Assembly (NCBI GenBank): GCA_014281115.1
Contig: JACONQ010000012.1
Span: 1,798,001 to 1,862,000 of the forward strand
Length of the DNA: 64,000 bases
DNA from: Laburnicola sp. R22_1
Lineage: Eukaryota > Ascomycota > Dothideomycetes > Pleosporales > Didymosphaeriaceae
Direction: 5' to 3'
Shown: positions 45,634-57,698 of the stretch, in pieces
Position numbering within the stretch: position 1 is the first letter of the stretch
Layout: each line of letters opens with the position of its first letter
The notes under the pieces: model-generated
Databases searched by the model: none
What the model was told of the DNA's origin: nothing
The model's input: the letters and a program-made list of their open reading frames with translations, nothing else
Program-made: the position numbers and the translations under genes

Positions 45634-46622
45634 TTACAAAACACCCCTCTTCACAAACCGAATCGGGATATCCACCGTCTTCGCCCGTAGATGCTCGCAG
45701 CAGTTCTTGCCCAACGTGTCATACGTCGAGCACGCATCATACCCCCTATCAAGATGGTCATGCAACAAAAAGTGCACAACGCGGATGTTCTGTATCTCAA
45801 ACCTATCGATCGGCTTCCCCTTGTACTCCTCCGGGCCAAGCAGCTCCTTGATCTTGCCAATAGTCAACAAACTGCGCAACCACTCGTACTCGTCGTCGTG
45901 GCGCACGAAGAAGCCCACATTACAGTCAGAGCACTTGTCGCCCGAACGCCCTAGCACGATGGAGCCGAGAGGCAGTCGCACCGTAGGTCCAAAGCTGTCG
46001 AGCGGGATGGGGTTGGTCGTCTCGTAGGACGGCTGTTGGCGGTCGTACTCGCGGAACTCGGGTGCAAGAGAGGCATATCCATGACTTTCTTGCCATCCTT
46101 GAAGCCCTGAGCCTCTTCGCCGTCCCATAGACAATGTACGCGCTGCGTCAACGCCGACTGCGGCAGCAACGACGGGTGGTACTCGTAGAAAGGCTTGCCT
46201 TCTGCTTGACGCATGTCGTTACCGAGAGAAGCGCCAGGGCACGACTGCAGGAACGTGACCATCGAGGTGCGGAAGAAGCCCCTTGGGTTGCGCATGCTGA
46301 GGAGTTCACGATCTTTTGTCTGGGCGAATACGCGGAAGTCGACAGTGGCAACGTCCTGGTTGCGGGCATCGATGGGGCTGGCTCCGTTTGTATGAATTAT
46401 GGCGTAGTTGAGTTTCTCTTCGAACGTGCGAGCAGCATGCATCTGCTCCAGGTTTCTTATCTTTCCAGTACCATGCAGTGTCATGGTAAGTTCAGAGAGC
46501 CAGTCTCCGACAATGACATCAACCTCTTCATTTTTTGCCAGGGAAGCAATCGCGCGGACACGGTCTGAGAAGCCTCCAGAGGCGCCAGCAACGCGGACGG
46601 CACGGCGAGCTGCGGGTGCCAT
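45634..46622 (-). pseudogene. AtuA/DUF1446-like gene with internal deletion and frameshift
   Basis: The family (acyclic terpene utilisation AtuA-like) normally has an N-terminal DUF1446 part of about 370 residues and a C-terminal AtuA-like part, about 600 residues in all. Here the start is normal (VRVAGASGGFSDRVRAIASL, VDVIVGDWLSELTMTLHG). It then jumps directly to TGKIRNLEQMHAARTFEEKL and NQDVATVDFRVFAQTKDREL, which belong near the end of DUF1446. From memory of the family about 250-300 residues are missing, with no intron signals there. A frameshift near 46080 (after KKVMDM) separates this from EFREYDRQQPSYE and the C-terminal part (GRSGDKCSDCNVGFFVRHDD, HFLLHDHLDRG, TYDTLGKN). It is most likely non-functional. 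Divergent from the F-box gene. Confidence 0.85.
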
Positions 46623-47334
46623 GGTGATAGTTCGGTATCTTGGACGTCAAAACACAAGCACAAAACTTCTGGATCCAAACCTTTAGCAACGAGCGTTGCC
46701 ATATGATATGTAAGTCCATCTCGGCAGCAGTTCCGATTGTAAAGTCCCGAATGCATAGAACAGAGATGGCGGTTGTCCATTTCCGGAGCGGACTCGGAAC
46801 CAACGTGTGCTACACTTAAATATGTCGCTAGCCATCTCGAGGTAGACTGGAGAGAAGAATGGGGAAATCATGAGGCTGCCGAGCAACCGACCGGACGAGC
46901 GATCTGGAGCCCTGGAGGGGCAACCGTCACGTGCATCGCACATCCATCCTGTATGATATGTGCTTGGGGCGTCGAAACAGCAGAGATCGGCGGTTCGGGT
47001 GGCTACTCGGATCCGTGATGTCCTGTCATGAAGCATCGTGGAGCCCAGCCAAAGATGGTGAAGAAGCATGCGTCAGCCTTGAATGTCCTTTATGAGTAGA
47101 GTAGAAGAGGCAATATCGATCGGTTTATTGCACTCAAGGGGCAGAAAGCAACCGCTCGGTTTGGACAGAAATTGAGAGGTCAGGATGGAGAGGTGGGCGG
47201 GGTGGCGACGTGCACGTGATGTCACGATAGCTGGAGTGGACTGCCAAGAGAAGTGGCCAGGCATACGCGCCTTTCCCTCATCCCACAGGCGACGACACCA
47301 GTCCTTCACCTCCGACAGTCGCCCCTTGGGCGTC
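46623..47334. other. Divergent intergenic region
   Basis: This 712-bp region separates the AtuA-like pseudogene (minus) and the F-box gene (plus). Only overlapping short frames are seen. An in-frame ATG at 47185 would extend the F-box protein by 50 residues, but that extension has no recognisable feature. Confidence 0.55.
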
Positions 47335-48771
47335 ATGAGCGGGAAAAGAGCGCGCAGCCTATCGGGCGACGACATAATTCTGCCAGCGTACCTCGCACGC
47401 CATGTAGACATCGGCTTTGGCCCCGCCGATGTCTCCGCTCTAATTAGCTCCATAGACGCGAGCCAGGACCGCGAGACGTCCGGCCTAGCTCACCTTCCCG
47501 CCGAAATCCTCTTCCGAATCGTCGAATACGTCCCGGTCGACTACATCCTACCGTGGCGGTTTGTGTGTCGCGGTGTCCGCGACTGCATCGACGGGCCAGT
47601 CCTATTCAGCTATCTCAAAAGGGCGGAGCTCATCGGTTATCTAGGCCCGCCCACGTCAGCTCCGTTACACACCCTAGATGAAGAAGCATATGATAAGATT
47701 TCCATCCTACGGTGCAAATATGAACGCCTCGAAACCTCAACACCAGCAGCAGATTCAAGGGCCAGATGGCAAGGCGATCATGCTGTGTTCCGCATCGATG
47801 ACGCTTGGCAACATCAGTTCACCCAGTATGATGAACTTTTCCGTGTCGGGGAAGAAAAGACCAATTGGGATGATCTTCTTCGCAGACTGCAGCTCGAGGG
47901 CGAAGTAGAACGCTACGCGGAGCTGAGGTGGTGCTTGCAGTTGGACGGTGCTGTCCTGGACCTTGAATTTCCTATCGAAGCTTTTCGAGACAAGCTCCAC
48001 GTTGACTTGACAAATGGGAGGGTTATGTTGCAGTGGAGGGGCATTCTCCTCCGGTTTCTGAAGACGGAAATGCTGCTCAGGTCGATTATGGAGCAGGTAA
48101 GGGCCGAAAACAGGATTAATCCCGTTCCTATCCGATCATCACCAATATGTGCAGTAACGAAGATCCACCAAGTATATCTGACTTTGAGTTATTAGAAACG
48201 CGACTCTGTCTTTACATATAGCCATCAGGAGGACTGCCTACGCGAAACGCGTCGGAGGCGGCTCCGAACCAGTCTTCACTCCAGCCACCATAATTACTCG
48301 CTCGTCCGCTGGGGATGGACTTTACTGCCAGCACTATTCGGGCAACGAAATCGATACCAAGCCGCAGAAACCTTCCGTTACCTCGAGCATGCCGAGCAAG
48401 ATGCGATTGACGTTCTTACGACTCTTCGCAGGGAAGCAGGAATGAGCGAAAAGGAGTCCAATCGCCTGAAGCAATTAGTAAGAGATCGCAACCAGATGGC
48501 CGCCGAACTAGACAGAATCGAGACTATCTACCAACAGTGGAAGACCGGGATGGGCGGCGACCCTGCTACGAAATCGCCCATTGTTTTGCCAAGTGTCAAA
48601 TTGAACCCGTTTGCCTGGAGTGACGCGGTGAGGAAAACAGAGGAGGAGAGAGTGAGAAAGTGGAAGGCGCAGCAGGAGAACATGCAGCAGGTTGCGTTTT
48701 TGCTCGAGGCTTCGACCGAGGCTGTGGCGCTGCCTGAAAACGCGTTCGATGAGCTTGGAAGTGACATTTGA
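47335..48771 (+). CDS. F-box protein, 445 aa
   Basis: Exons: 47335-48096 and 48196-48771, with a 99-nt GT...AG intron in phase 0. The start was chosen at MSGKRARSLSGDD; an upstream ATG at 47185 is possible. The F-box lies at about residues 60-95 (LAHLPAEILFRIVEYVPVDY followed by ILPWRFVCRGVRDC), so the protein should bind Skp1 and act as a substrate adaptor of an SCF ubiquitin ligase. The remainder has no recognised repeat domain. It is mostly helical and charged, with a probable coiled coil near residues 330-370 (KESNRLKQLVRDRNQMAAEL). Its substrate cannot be guessed. Many such F-box proteins of unknown target exist in these fungi. Confidence 0.82.
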
Positions 48772-49652
48772 ATTATTTTTCATATTTAGATACCCCTTTG
48801 ACGTAAATATTTATTCTTCTTTCACACGCGAGCTGTTTACTAGTATGACGTTCCCCGCTAAGGTGCGGCACGACTGTGACTTGAACAGGAGTTGGTTAGA
48901 TGTAGTCACGAACACTAGGATTTGGTGATGTAACGGACTAGATAGCAGACAGCTGAAGTGGAGATTGTACACACATGCTTAATTAGCGGTTGGCCATTAC
49001 GTTAACTGGTGGATACTGCCCCACTACCTGTGATGTGCGTTATGCAGATTGGGGTGCAGCACATCTTCCATGGGTATCTGTTTGTTTGGCTTGTTGCAAT
49101 TCATGTTGTATAGTGTTTTCTAGGTAAGAATAATAATAGTATTCACTTGTTTGGCTGTTGTGTGTGCCGCGCTTAGTACGGAGGTAGAGATGTTGGGGGC
49201 CATATTGTTTGAGTAAGTCTCTGGTCGTTTTGCGAAAGCTACTGTATTTATACAGGTTAAGGTTACGAGATCAAGGACCTGGGTTATTGGGGTATGACGA
49301 TATCGCTTGTCGACGCGGTTGGTTATGCGGGAATCTTTTCCCTCGGGAAATTCCACGGTTAACAAAGACTAGAGGAAAGATGGTCTAGTATTAAAACAAA
49401 ACTAAGTAAGAATTTGTTTACGGAAGCTGTATATACTGAGGGTTGTTGTTTATGAAATAGGATGGTTCTGGTTATTTTGTTATGTTAATTAAGACTAAAT
49501 CCTTAGTCGTCCTATCACAGGTAAAAAACAGCCACACGTGTAGCTAATTGCCCACTTTGAATAAGTTCTCGCTCACTAGGCAAAGAGATCTAGAACAACC
49601 AGTCCATCTATATAATGCAATCATGAAAGAAAGAATTGAACTGCCATGAAAA
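48772..49652. other. Intergenic region between convergent genes
   Basis: 881 bp of balanced to slightly AT-rich DNA. It is the 3' flank of the F-box gene (plus) and of the DUF7708 gene (minus). No gene or repeat was recognised. Confidence 0.6.
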
Positions 49653-51370
49653 CTAAATGTTGAATTGTCGTCTCATCATCTCATTGCCGCTCTTGCTTTG
49701 CCTCAGTGGCGCGTATGGAATTCTTTTGCTCTTCCGTTTGGATGTCTGTCCCACTTTGAGTATTGTCTGGTTTTGATCCTGCAGATTGTTGTTCAACATA
49801 ACCTGTCTTCCCATTCCACGCGACAGCAACATGACCTTAAGTACCATACTTGGATTTCGTTCACTCAGCAGCTGAGGTAGCATTGCGAATACCTCATGAG
49901 CCTCCTCGATGGACTCAGAAGATATGGCACTAGTGTCAATGACCATGTACGTGAGGCCGAAGCGGGCTATCAGATTTGCGAGAAGGATTGTATAATCCTC
50001 CAATGAGTGAGCTGCATTGAGCTCACGGATATGTGAAGAGATCTCGATGTCCGTATGGGTAGATGCATCTCTTCTTAGAGTCTGAGAGATAAGGCTCTTA
50101 AGCACTTGGAATATATCGTAAGCCTCGTTCTTCCGCGGTATAACCCAAAGTACTGTGACGTCCGAACGGAGAAGCTGCTCGATGACATTGATGTAGAAGT
50201 ATTGGATATTGAGTCGATCCTGATGAGCCGCTTGTAGCACTATAGATGAGTTCGAGGAAGACTGGTCCCATGACCGAAGCTGAGGTGATGTCCAGAATGG
50301 TGCGCATTTGGCGCTTGGTGAAACCTTGCGGCCTTGTCGTAGACACAGCGCCTGCTCGTAAGCCAACTTGGAATCAATGACGCAGAGATTAGAAAGCGCT
50401 TGGGTGAGTTGTATGTCGGAGAGCTGGTGGCGAATGTCGACCTGTGTAGCTTGAATATCCTGTTTCACGAGAGCAAGTTCTTGTAGTATTGATTGCTCAG
50501 ACGAGACCTGGTTTTGCTGCACCTGCTGCATAAGTTTGGCCAGGTCTTCATATTGCCGGCGGATTGCTAGAAATTCCTGATTATTGTGCTGATTTCGTAT
50601 GATGGTAGTGAGCTGATATCGCATCTCGTCCAGTCTGCTCTGAACATCTGTACCAAGTGCGTCCTGCGAATCTTTTACCTGGCGCAAAACCTCATGCATG
50701 TCTCTTTGCTCGGCTTGGCTTCCAGCAATTGACAGATCACTACCTTTCGCAATTGTCTTCTTGATCTCTTCAATCAGATCGTCGTATCGTAGAGCTGCGG
50801 GCCTTATAATGGAATGGATAGCGCGAGAAACTGAACTGGCCTCGTACCAGTCTAGAGCGCGTAGTAGAAATGTTATGATGTGGCAGTTCAACTCTACCAC
50901 TGTGTCTTTGACCTTCTCAGTCGGGTATAGAGTCTCGATGAGATCAATTCGAGATAAAGCGTCGCCAATGTCGTTTAGCGCAGTCAAAAGGGTAATGTCA
51001 AGCCTTTCATGCTCTAATATTGCCTTTTGCGTCGTGAGTATGCGTGACGCATTATCTGGGCCTTGCGACTTACTCCAAAGACGACTTTCAACGCGCCCCA
51101 TGCCAAAGATACGTACTCGGGGTGATGCTGCGCCATTACATCCAACACCCTTCCATAGTACCCAATGCGTTTGGAGAACGCAACGATGCATTTGCGAAGC
51201 TTTGAATTCCCTTTGTTTGTTTCGTAGCGGATTCTGGCTTTATCCACATGGCCTGCAACGTCCTGCAGCCTTGCCGGTTTTAATCTGTCAAATAATGCGC
51301 GCTTTTTGGATTTTGATGTCAAGTTTTGTTTGAAGGCTACTATGCTTTGTTCAAAAGTGGTTTGCGCCAC
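49653..51370 (-). CDS. DUF7708-domain STAND-like protein, 555 aa
   Basis: Exons: 51370-51074 and 51023-49653, with a 50-nt phase-0 intron. The N-terminal about 185 residues match the DUF7708 pattern that precedes NACHT or ankyrin parts in fungal STAND/NLR-like proteins (HPEYVSLAWGALKVVFG across the intron, DIGDALSRIDLIETLYPTEK, LLRALDWYEASS). A coiled-coil region (about 200-300; YEDLAKLMQQVQQNQVSSEQ) follows, then a C-terminal domain with VLWVIPRKNEAYDIFQVLKS and FGLTYMVIDTSAIS. The latter recalls NTPase-like domains but has no GxxxxGK[ST] P-loop. This is a truncated or regulatory member of the class by inference. The upstream ATG of an AAA+ ATPase gene lies 480 bp away on the other strand. 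Confidence 0.78.
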
Positions 51371-51850
51371 AGTAGGAGCGTATGGTCTTGGATTATGTCA
51401 GCAGTGTATATCTGGTTGGGCTGTAAGTGGACCCACGCACGACGCTAGATACCATGACGATGTCCCCTTGGAGGCGATCGAGCCTCCTGCTGTAGATGAC
51501 ATGATTCTAGGATTTTGAACCCACCAGGCTGAGGAACAGAACTCAAAATGATTCCACGGCGGTTACTAAGCCTCGAGCTGTCACACGTCGCCAATCAGCG
51601 TCCATCAAGATACGAGGCCACCCGTTCAGCCTTGGACCCCGCAGCTGAGCTCCGCTCCTCAGCCTGATCCAGTACCTGAATTATTTTCTCGACTTTAAAG
51701 TTGTGCGTCTATACTGGACTTCTTCTGAAATATCTATCGCACGTCGTTCGAGAATACGTTTGCTCGTAAACTTATGAGCGATAGTTCACATATCACACCT
51801 CAATTTCTTCGGATTATGCTCAGCTAGCTCCATTCCACCTACCTAAGATA
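51371..51850. other. Divergent promoter region of the DUF7708/AAA+ pair
   Basis: 480 bp lie between the start codons at 51370 (minus) and 51851 (plus). No frame of note is present. The head-to-head layout would allow joint regulation of the two genes, but no specific binding site could be identified. Confidence 0.6.
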
Positions 51851-54615
51851 ATGATGAACCAAAACGCGCCGCCTCTCGAGGGTCCTGCCCCCAGAAAACA
51901 CCTTGAGGGTCCTGCCCCCAAAAAAGGCCTTGAGAATTCAACCATCTCAGACGATCGAAGTATCGGCAGTAACCTAGAAGCCCGGAGTCTAGTTGCACTC
52001 CTAGACCGCAGTATGACGCCATCCGTCTATTCTGTTCCGTCACTCGGTCCACGGCGAAGAGAGATGCTCATCACCACTGGCAGATCGGAAGCATCGAGTG
52101 ACTCCAGTCTTGGTGGAGAACTGGACCATGCCCCAGAAGAAGAGTTCGGTGGCCATGCAGAAATCATAGCTGACGACCACTGGATGGAACACGTACCAAC
52201 GAATGCGACTCAATCTCTTAACGCAAATTATATACATGACCCGAGTACCGAACATTTGAATCAACGGATCACAGAGTTGCAGGACGAAATACGTAAAATC
52301 GAAAGTCTAAAACAGACAAAATCGCCTACCATGATGCAGTATGAGGTTGTCTACAGAGTAGACGGGACCTGCTATTTCGATCACCCAGAATGGACGCAAG
52401 CCAGAACAGCCATTGTATCACGCGTACCGGTCCAGAACCTTGATCTGTTCTTAGAAAGAAACAAACATGTCCTATTCATCGTTTACCGGGACTTTTACGG
52501 ACTTCAAGAGCCTCAACTTGGAAGTGCGATACACCGTCCGAGGCATATAAAGGAAAGCATATGCCCTACCAACATGGAACTTCTTCACGCCATCGTGAAG
52601 CTGCTGCAGGAAGATTGGCGATACAACAGTTTCTTAAAATTGCTCAACGAGACGGGAGAGTTTATGGAACCGTATCTGTTCATCTATCACAGTCGAAGTC
52701 ATTGGGAGCATGCACTGCACGCGTTTCCCTCACAAGTTCGCGATCACTTAGATGCCTTTACTCGGTATGTGATGCGGAATTACGGAAAAGAGTATGACTC
52801 AGCCGACGCACTGTTTAATCGTAGGAAAGTGTCTGTGGACTATGTCAAATATCTATTCAAACCCGGAGACATTCTCGTCTCGCGCAGTTATGGCGAATGC
52901 CAGGGTCTGATGGCCAGGTCGTGGCCTGAGTCCGAACTCGAATCTTACAGGTCCGAAATTCTCAGTTCAGCCAATAGGGATCCCATCGGAGAGCGCAATA
53001 TGAGAAACGTAGGATCGCAACAGCGAGTTGAAAAGGAAAACAAAGTCTTCCGTGGAGGTCGGGCTCAAAGCGCAGGTCCTCATGGCTCTGCGAGCTACCA
53101 AGAAGGCCTAATTCACCCTGAGCCTCTCTTCCAGAAGAAGAATCTGGGTGAGTCTGCGCAAGCAACTGATCCGTCGAGAAGCCCGAACAAATTTCCTATA
53201 CACGTATGGAAGTGGAGCTTCGACGGTGATTTCAAACGAACATCGGAGGAAGTCGTTCTGCACTTGTCCCAGAAGGCAGACAGTGATCCCAAAGAAGCCG
53301 TTGAGTGGAATATGCATGATATAGATATTTATCCTCTCAAATTTGCTCCCCAGTCGCTGGTGGAACAACTTAGACGCCGAGGTGAGATGTTTTGGAAATG
53401 TCGTAAGCGATGCCTTATTTCTTACCAAGAAGATGGCGCAGAAGCTCAGAACGATGTAAGTCAGAGAACATAATTTTCGTTGCATCGTAACACCATATAC
53501 TAATTGTTTAAAGTTAGACGAGCGTTTCATGATCGATTATCATACCTTCCGCAAACTTCATCCTGGAAACTGGAGCTACTCGTTGAACCACTCTGATACA
53601 GTAAAGACAATGAGTCAAGAAGATATGGCGCGGGACGATCCGCTGGAAGAGTCATTTCTCTACCTGGTACCAGTGCAAACCAAAGGTTTCAATATGCGAA
53701 CAAAGAAATGGCTCGATCTCAACGTTGATCAGATACGCCCTGTCGTGTGGAATACGAAGGCTTTTGACGCGCTTGTTCTTGAAAAGAAGACAAAGGAACT
53801 CATCACAGCCCTAGTTAGCAAGCAGATATCATCTGCAAAGTCAACTGATGTGATTGCTGGGAAAGGCAATGGCCTTATTTTGCTACTCCACGGAGGGCCG
53901 GGCACGGGCAAGACTTTGACGGCAGAAGGTGTCGCTGAGATCGCAAAGAAGCCTCTATATAGGGTACGTTGACGAACCTCCATTCAACAAGCCTCAGTAT
54001 CTACTGACTCTGTGCATGAAGGTGACGTGCGGTGACATCGGAACAAAGGCGAAAGACGTTGAAAAGTATCTGGAATCAGTACTACATCTTGGAAAGATTT
54101 GGGATTGTGTAGTCCTTCTTGATGAAGCAGAAGTGTTTCTTGAACGGAGAAGCCTGGATGACCTACAAAGGAACGCACTTGTCTCAGTATTCCTCCGCGT
54201 AATTGAGTACCACGAGGGAATCCTTATTCTGACCAGCAACCGGGTGGGAACCTTCGACGAAGCATTCCGATCTCGCATTCAAATTGCCGTACACTACCCT
54301 CCCCTGCATATCTCTCAACGCCGGCGGATTTGGAATAACTTCATCGATCGGCTCGCATCTTTCAATGACGGCGCGGTCGATGTGGGTAACCTTCGCGATC
54401 ATATAGAGGAGCTGAAGGACAATGTGATGAATGGACGACAGATTCGAAATGCGATTACGACGGCTAGGCAATACGCGGAGTGGAAGGGCGAGATCATGGA
54501 CTATGAGCACTTGAAAACCGCTTTGGAAGTTGCAGGCAAGTTTGATACGTATTCGGAGAAGCTGCGAGGTGGGTTGACGGATGATCAAATTGCTGAAGAG
54601 GAAGGTATACGCTGA
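51851..54615 (+). CDS. AAA+ ATPase with N-terminal DUF7025-like region, 882 aa
   Basis: Exons: 51851-53455, 53514-53963 and 54022-54615; both introns are phase 0 (58 nt each). Residues 1-140 are variable, starting with two copies of a GPAP[RK]K-LE repeat. Residues about 165-580 match the region (DUF7025 and neighbours) found before the ATPase in a large fungal family. The AAA+ module has Walker A GGPGTGKT at about 662-669, Walker B VVLLDEAEVF with the DE pair at about 719-720, sensor-1 ILTSNR and a FDEAFRSRI arginine-finger segment, then an AAA lid (QIRNAITTARQYA). All catalytic motifs are intact. The biological role of this expanded family is unknown. It is divergent from the DUF7708 gene. 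Confidence 0.88.
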
Positions 54616-55112
54616 GGTTATGAGACTGTATTTCCTATTTAGTGCAGATATCAAACCGGCTCATTTTTATTAGCTGCCACATACCTTATAGGTAGTTATG
54701 ACCTCCTGGGGCTCTCAAAGATCTGTCTATAATATAATCGTCCCACTATGACGATATAGGTCTTATGTCAGACCACTTGATTGAAAGCATTCCACGACCA
54801 GTTCGGGCCCTGCTCCAGGGTAACAGATCCAGTATCGAGGACGAATCTAGATCGCACGATCATCTATAATCAGTAGTCGTATCGTCATATGTAATCTATC
54901 ACGTTGTGCGACTCAATAATGCATTTATTAAATTTCATCCAAGCCCCTAAAATTCCACAATCTCCCGGCCACAGCATCCGCCCTCTCAGACCACGTCTAC
55001 GTCGTCATAACCGCGCGGCAATGCACTTTCCAGATTTACCTAAAGCTCCGGACCTTACGCATAGACAGGCCCTATTATTGTTACTTATCTGCAGATCGCT
55101 AACCTCTGAATC
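54616..55112. other. Intergenic region
   Basis: 497 bp with no recognisable gene: the 3' flank of the AAA+ ATPase gene and the upstream flank of the secreted-protein gene. Confidence 0.55.
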
Positions 55113-55955
55113 ATGCTCACCCTGTGCCGTCTCCACTACTTGCTATGCTTAGCCATTCTTGCCTTTTTTGTGCGACCAAGCGAGGCCGGTCAGCATTGCG
55201 GCGACATCGGCACCCACGACACAAGAACAACGTATTACATGGGAAACTTCTTCTTCAAGGCCCCATCGGCGTTTGCGCTGTGTGCCGACTTCTGCAAGAA
55301 TGATTATCCGAGGTGTAAGAGCTTTCGCTACAGCTACTACTCGGACGCAGATGCACAATGCTGCGAGTTCTTCCCAGATGGCTGCAAGTTCACTGTTCAA
55401 TATGTTCGAAAACGTTAATTGACTGGTGCTAGCGAGAACTTCTTCGCCACTGACAACTCCCAACCTTACTATTATTACGACGTCGACTGCGCTTTCCACA
55501 CTTACGCCGTTACCGAAACGTCTCTCCAAGTCTCTACCAGCACTGTGCCTCTATCCACTCTCACATCGATATCCACTACGATAACAACAACGACCGCGAC
55601 ACAGCAAGCACTCATCACAACCACAGTAACAGCTCTGTCCTCGATAACGCAGACAGAGACCCGAACGCAAACTTTAAGATCAACAGTTACATCAGCCCAG
55701 ACCACGACCGCGACCACAACCACAACCGAAGTCTGGTCCCCGATGATGAAAGCGGGACCGACACCAACAGTTTACGTCACGGTGTACCGGACAACGAACG
55801 CAACGGCGTACAGAACTAGGACAACAACAGTGCTGAGAACTCGTATCCGACTAGCGACCGTGACGTCGAGACGGACGACTGCGAGAACGCTCCCGAGAAC
55901 GGTGACTAGGCTCAGGACTACCACCAGGACAACGACGCGAACGATTCGCATTTAG
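55113..55955 (+). CDS. Secreted Cys-rich plus Thr-rich wall-type protein, in-frame TAA
   Basis: The N-terminus MLTLCRLHYLLCLAILAFFV with a following SEA-G site is a typical signal peptide. A cysteine-rich stretch follows (residues about 28-95; FALCADFCKNDYPRCKSFRY, then QCCEFF and DGCKF) that resembles apple/PAN-like domains of fungal secreted proteins. A TAA at 55416-55418 then interrupts the frame, which continues without shift through YYYYDVDCAFHTYAVTET into a long Thr/Ser-rich region and ends with an unusual Thr-Arg-rich tail. Either the TAA is a real nonsense mutation, or a 45-nt intron (55388-55432) with a weak GTTCAC donor and TTGAC branch removes it in frame. Probably a cell-wall or extracellular protein; the function is unknown. 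Confidence 0.6.
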
Positions 55956-56424
55956 ACAGCGCATGTCGCCAAGACACCTTTGGTTATGTTTTCATTTGTT
56001 CATCGGCACCATGTACACCTAGATGTATCTTTGAGTTTGTTTGTTTATTGCATTGGAAAGGTTGTTTGTTTGAATAAAGCATTGCATGGATAGAGAGGTG
56101 GTACATAGACTTACAGAGTTCGAGAAACAGAAAGTTCTGAGCGCGTGGATGCCTACGACTTACAAAAGTATGACGACGATGTATGAAGATCCCTTGTCTG
56201 TTCGTTCTTTGATCTTCAATTTAGCAACTGATAAAGGACAAGATGGATTTACCGAGACGTTGGTCCAAGGCGTGTGTACGTGGGTATATTTGTATTCATT
56301 CATCTAACCTTGGAGGGTACCTATATCTACGCGATCGATCACGGGTAGGTAGGTACCAAATTAGTCTGTTCCCAAACGCCATGCTGATGCATTTATCATA
56401 TTGGTTTTCTTCAAACTGTCGCAA
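55956..56424. other. Intergenic region between convergent genes
   Basis: 469 bp between the secreted-protein gene (plus) and the BTB gene (minus). No gene or repeat was recognised. Confidence 0.55.
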
Positions 56425-57698
56425 TCACCTCTTGCGGTTCTTCAGCACCAGCCCTTTCCAACCCTTGACATCCCGAACTCTCTTAATGGCTTTCGCTGCA
56501 GCAGGATCTTTCATCATTTCCTCTTGACATGCCTTCTTCGCTGCCTCGTCCTCATGCTCGTGCCACTCACACCAGTCCTTCTCTGTCTTCGCCCTCTCGC
56601 CCGAGGCAAGAGTCGTGGCCAACTCGAACAAAAATGCTTGCGGGAGTTGAGAGCGCAAGGCAGCCATCCTGGAATCCTCTTTGCGAGGGTCCCAGTACAC
56701 ACAATACATATCGAGGAAGTATTTGCACAACGGGGAGTCCGCGGGAAGACATTCATAGGCTTCGATGACGTTGCTGTGGTCTGGCATCGACTGTAGGATT
56801 TCGTCGTTCGTCTGCCAAGCAAGAATGACAGCGCGCCGTAGTTTTGGGATCTCATAACGATGTGCGAATGCGTAGAGGGCGATGAAACGTCGCTCGAGGA
56901 AACCTTCTAGACCACGCCACTTGTATGGCCTAGAGCAGCAGGGACACAATGTCTCCTTGGGTATCTCGGGCTTCTCGGCTGCCGTCAAGCGGATCGGGGG
57001 CGCCGGTGCGCTCTTTTCGCTTTCGCCATCGCCGGCCACCTTCTCAGCGCCGTTCTCGGGGGTCGGTGGCGTCTCCCCGTTCTGGGAGCCTTCCGCGGCG
57101 GTTTCATCGTTGTCGTCGAGGCTGATGCCCCACGATGCCGTATCGACGTCGTCGGACCCATCCTTGGCATCGGTTTCAGATGCGTCGTTCGTGCTGCCGT
57201 TCATGCCATTGCTCAAGTCGATGGAATGTGAAGGTGCTTTTATTTCCTTTCCGCCTTCGATTAGATGGTGTGGGATAGATCCGGTATCTGCACCCCGTTA
57301 GTTTCCACAGTGTGCCTATGCATCGTGTGGCCGGGTAACAAACATAGCCACATCATGAACGCGTCGAAGACATCTGGATTCGTATCTTCAAGCTCGAGCG
57401 CAGAGTCACTGTTCTTGTATGGCGACGAGCTCTGTTGTTGCAGGACACGATCGAAATATGTCGAGCATCTTCGCAGAAGCTCTCGGTGGCAACTGAATGA
57501 CTCTGGAAACTCGCCCTTCCCGACCTTGACCGTCAGAATTGACTGGTCAAAGTTCCTGGGAGATTTTTAGCTATAGAATCCAATGTATTTGGAGCAGCAG
57601 TACCTAAAGGTGTGGCCTAGTGTCGACATTCCTTTCGGCGGGTTCATGAAAGGCATCTTCAACAAGAAGTCTGGAAAGGGAAATTCCTGAATTTCCAT
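56425..57698 (-). CDS. BTB/POZ-domain protein, 392 aa
   Basis: Exons: 57698-57604, 57555-57294 and 57246-56425, with introns of 48 and 47 nt; the second has a CTAAT branch site. The start at 57698 is the first ATG after an in-frame stop; 57656 is an alternative. The BTB fold is split across the introns: NFDQSILTVKVGKGEFPESF, SCHRELLRRCSTYFDRVLQ and LEDTNPDVFDAFMMWL. An acidic insert of about 90 residues follows (SNGMNGSTNDASETDAKD onward). The C-terminal part of the fold is FIALYAFAHRYEIPKLRRAV. BTB domains mediate dimerisation or Cullin-3 binding; the partner is unknown. The long acidic insertion inside the domain, preceded by CPCCSRPYKW, is typical of a group of dothideomycete BTB proteins and separates the two halves. 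Confidence 0.85.

Noticed and set aside
46528..47069. Minus-strand frames upstream of the AtuA-like gene as an extra gene
   Set aside because: They overlap each other, have no domain and lie in the divergent promoter region.
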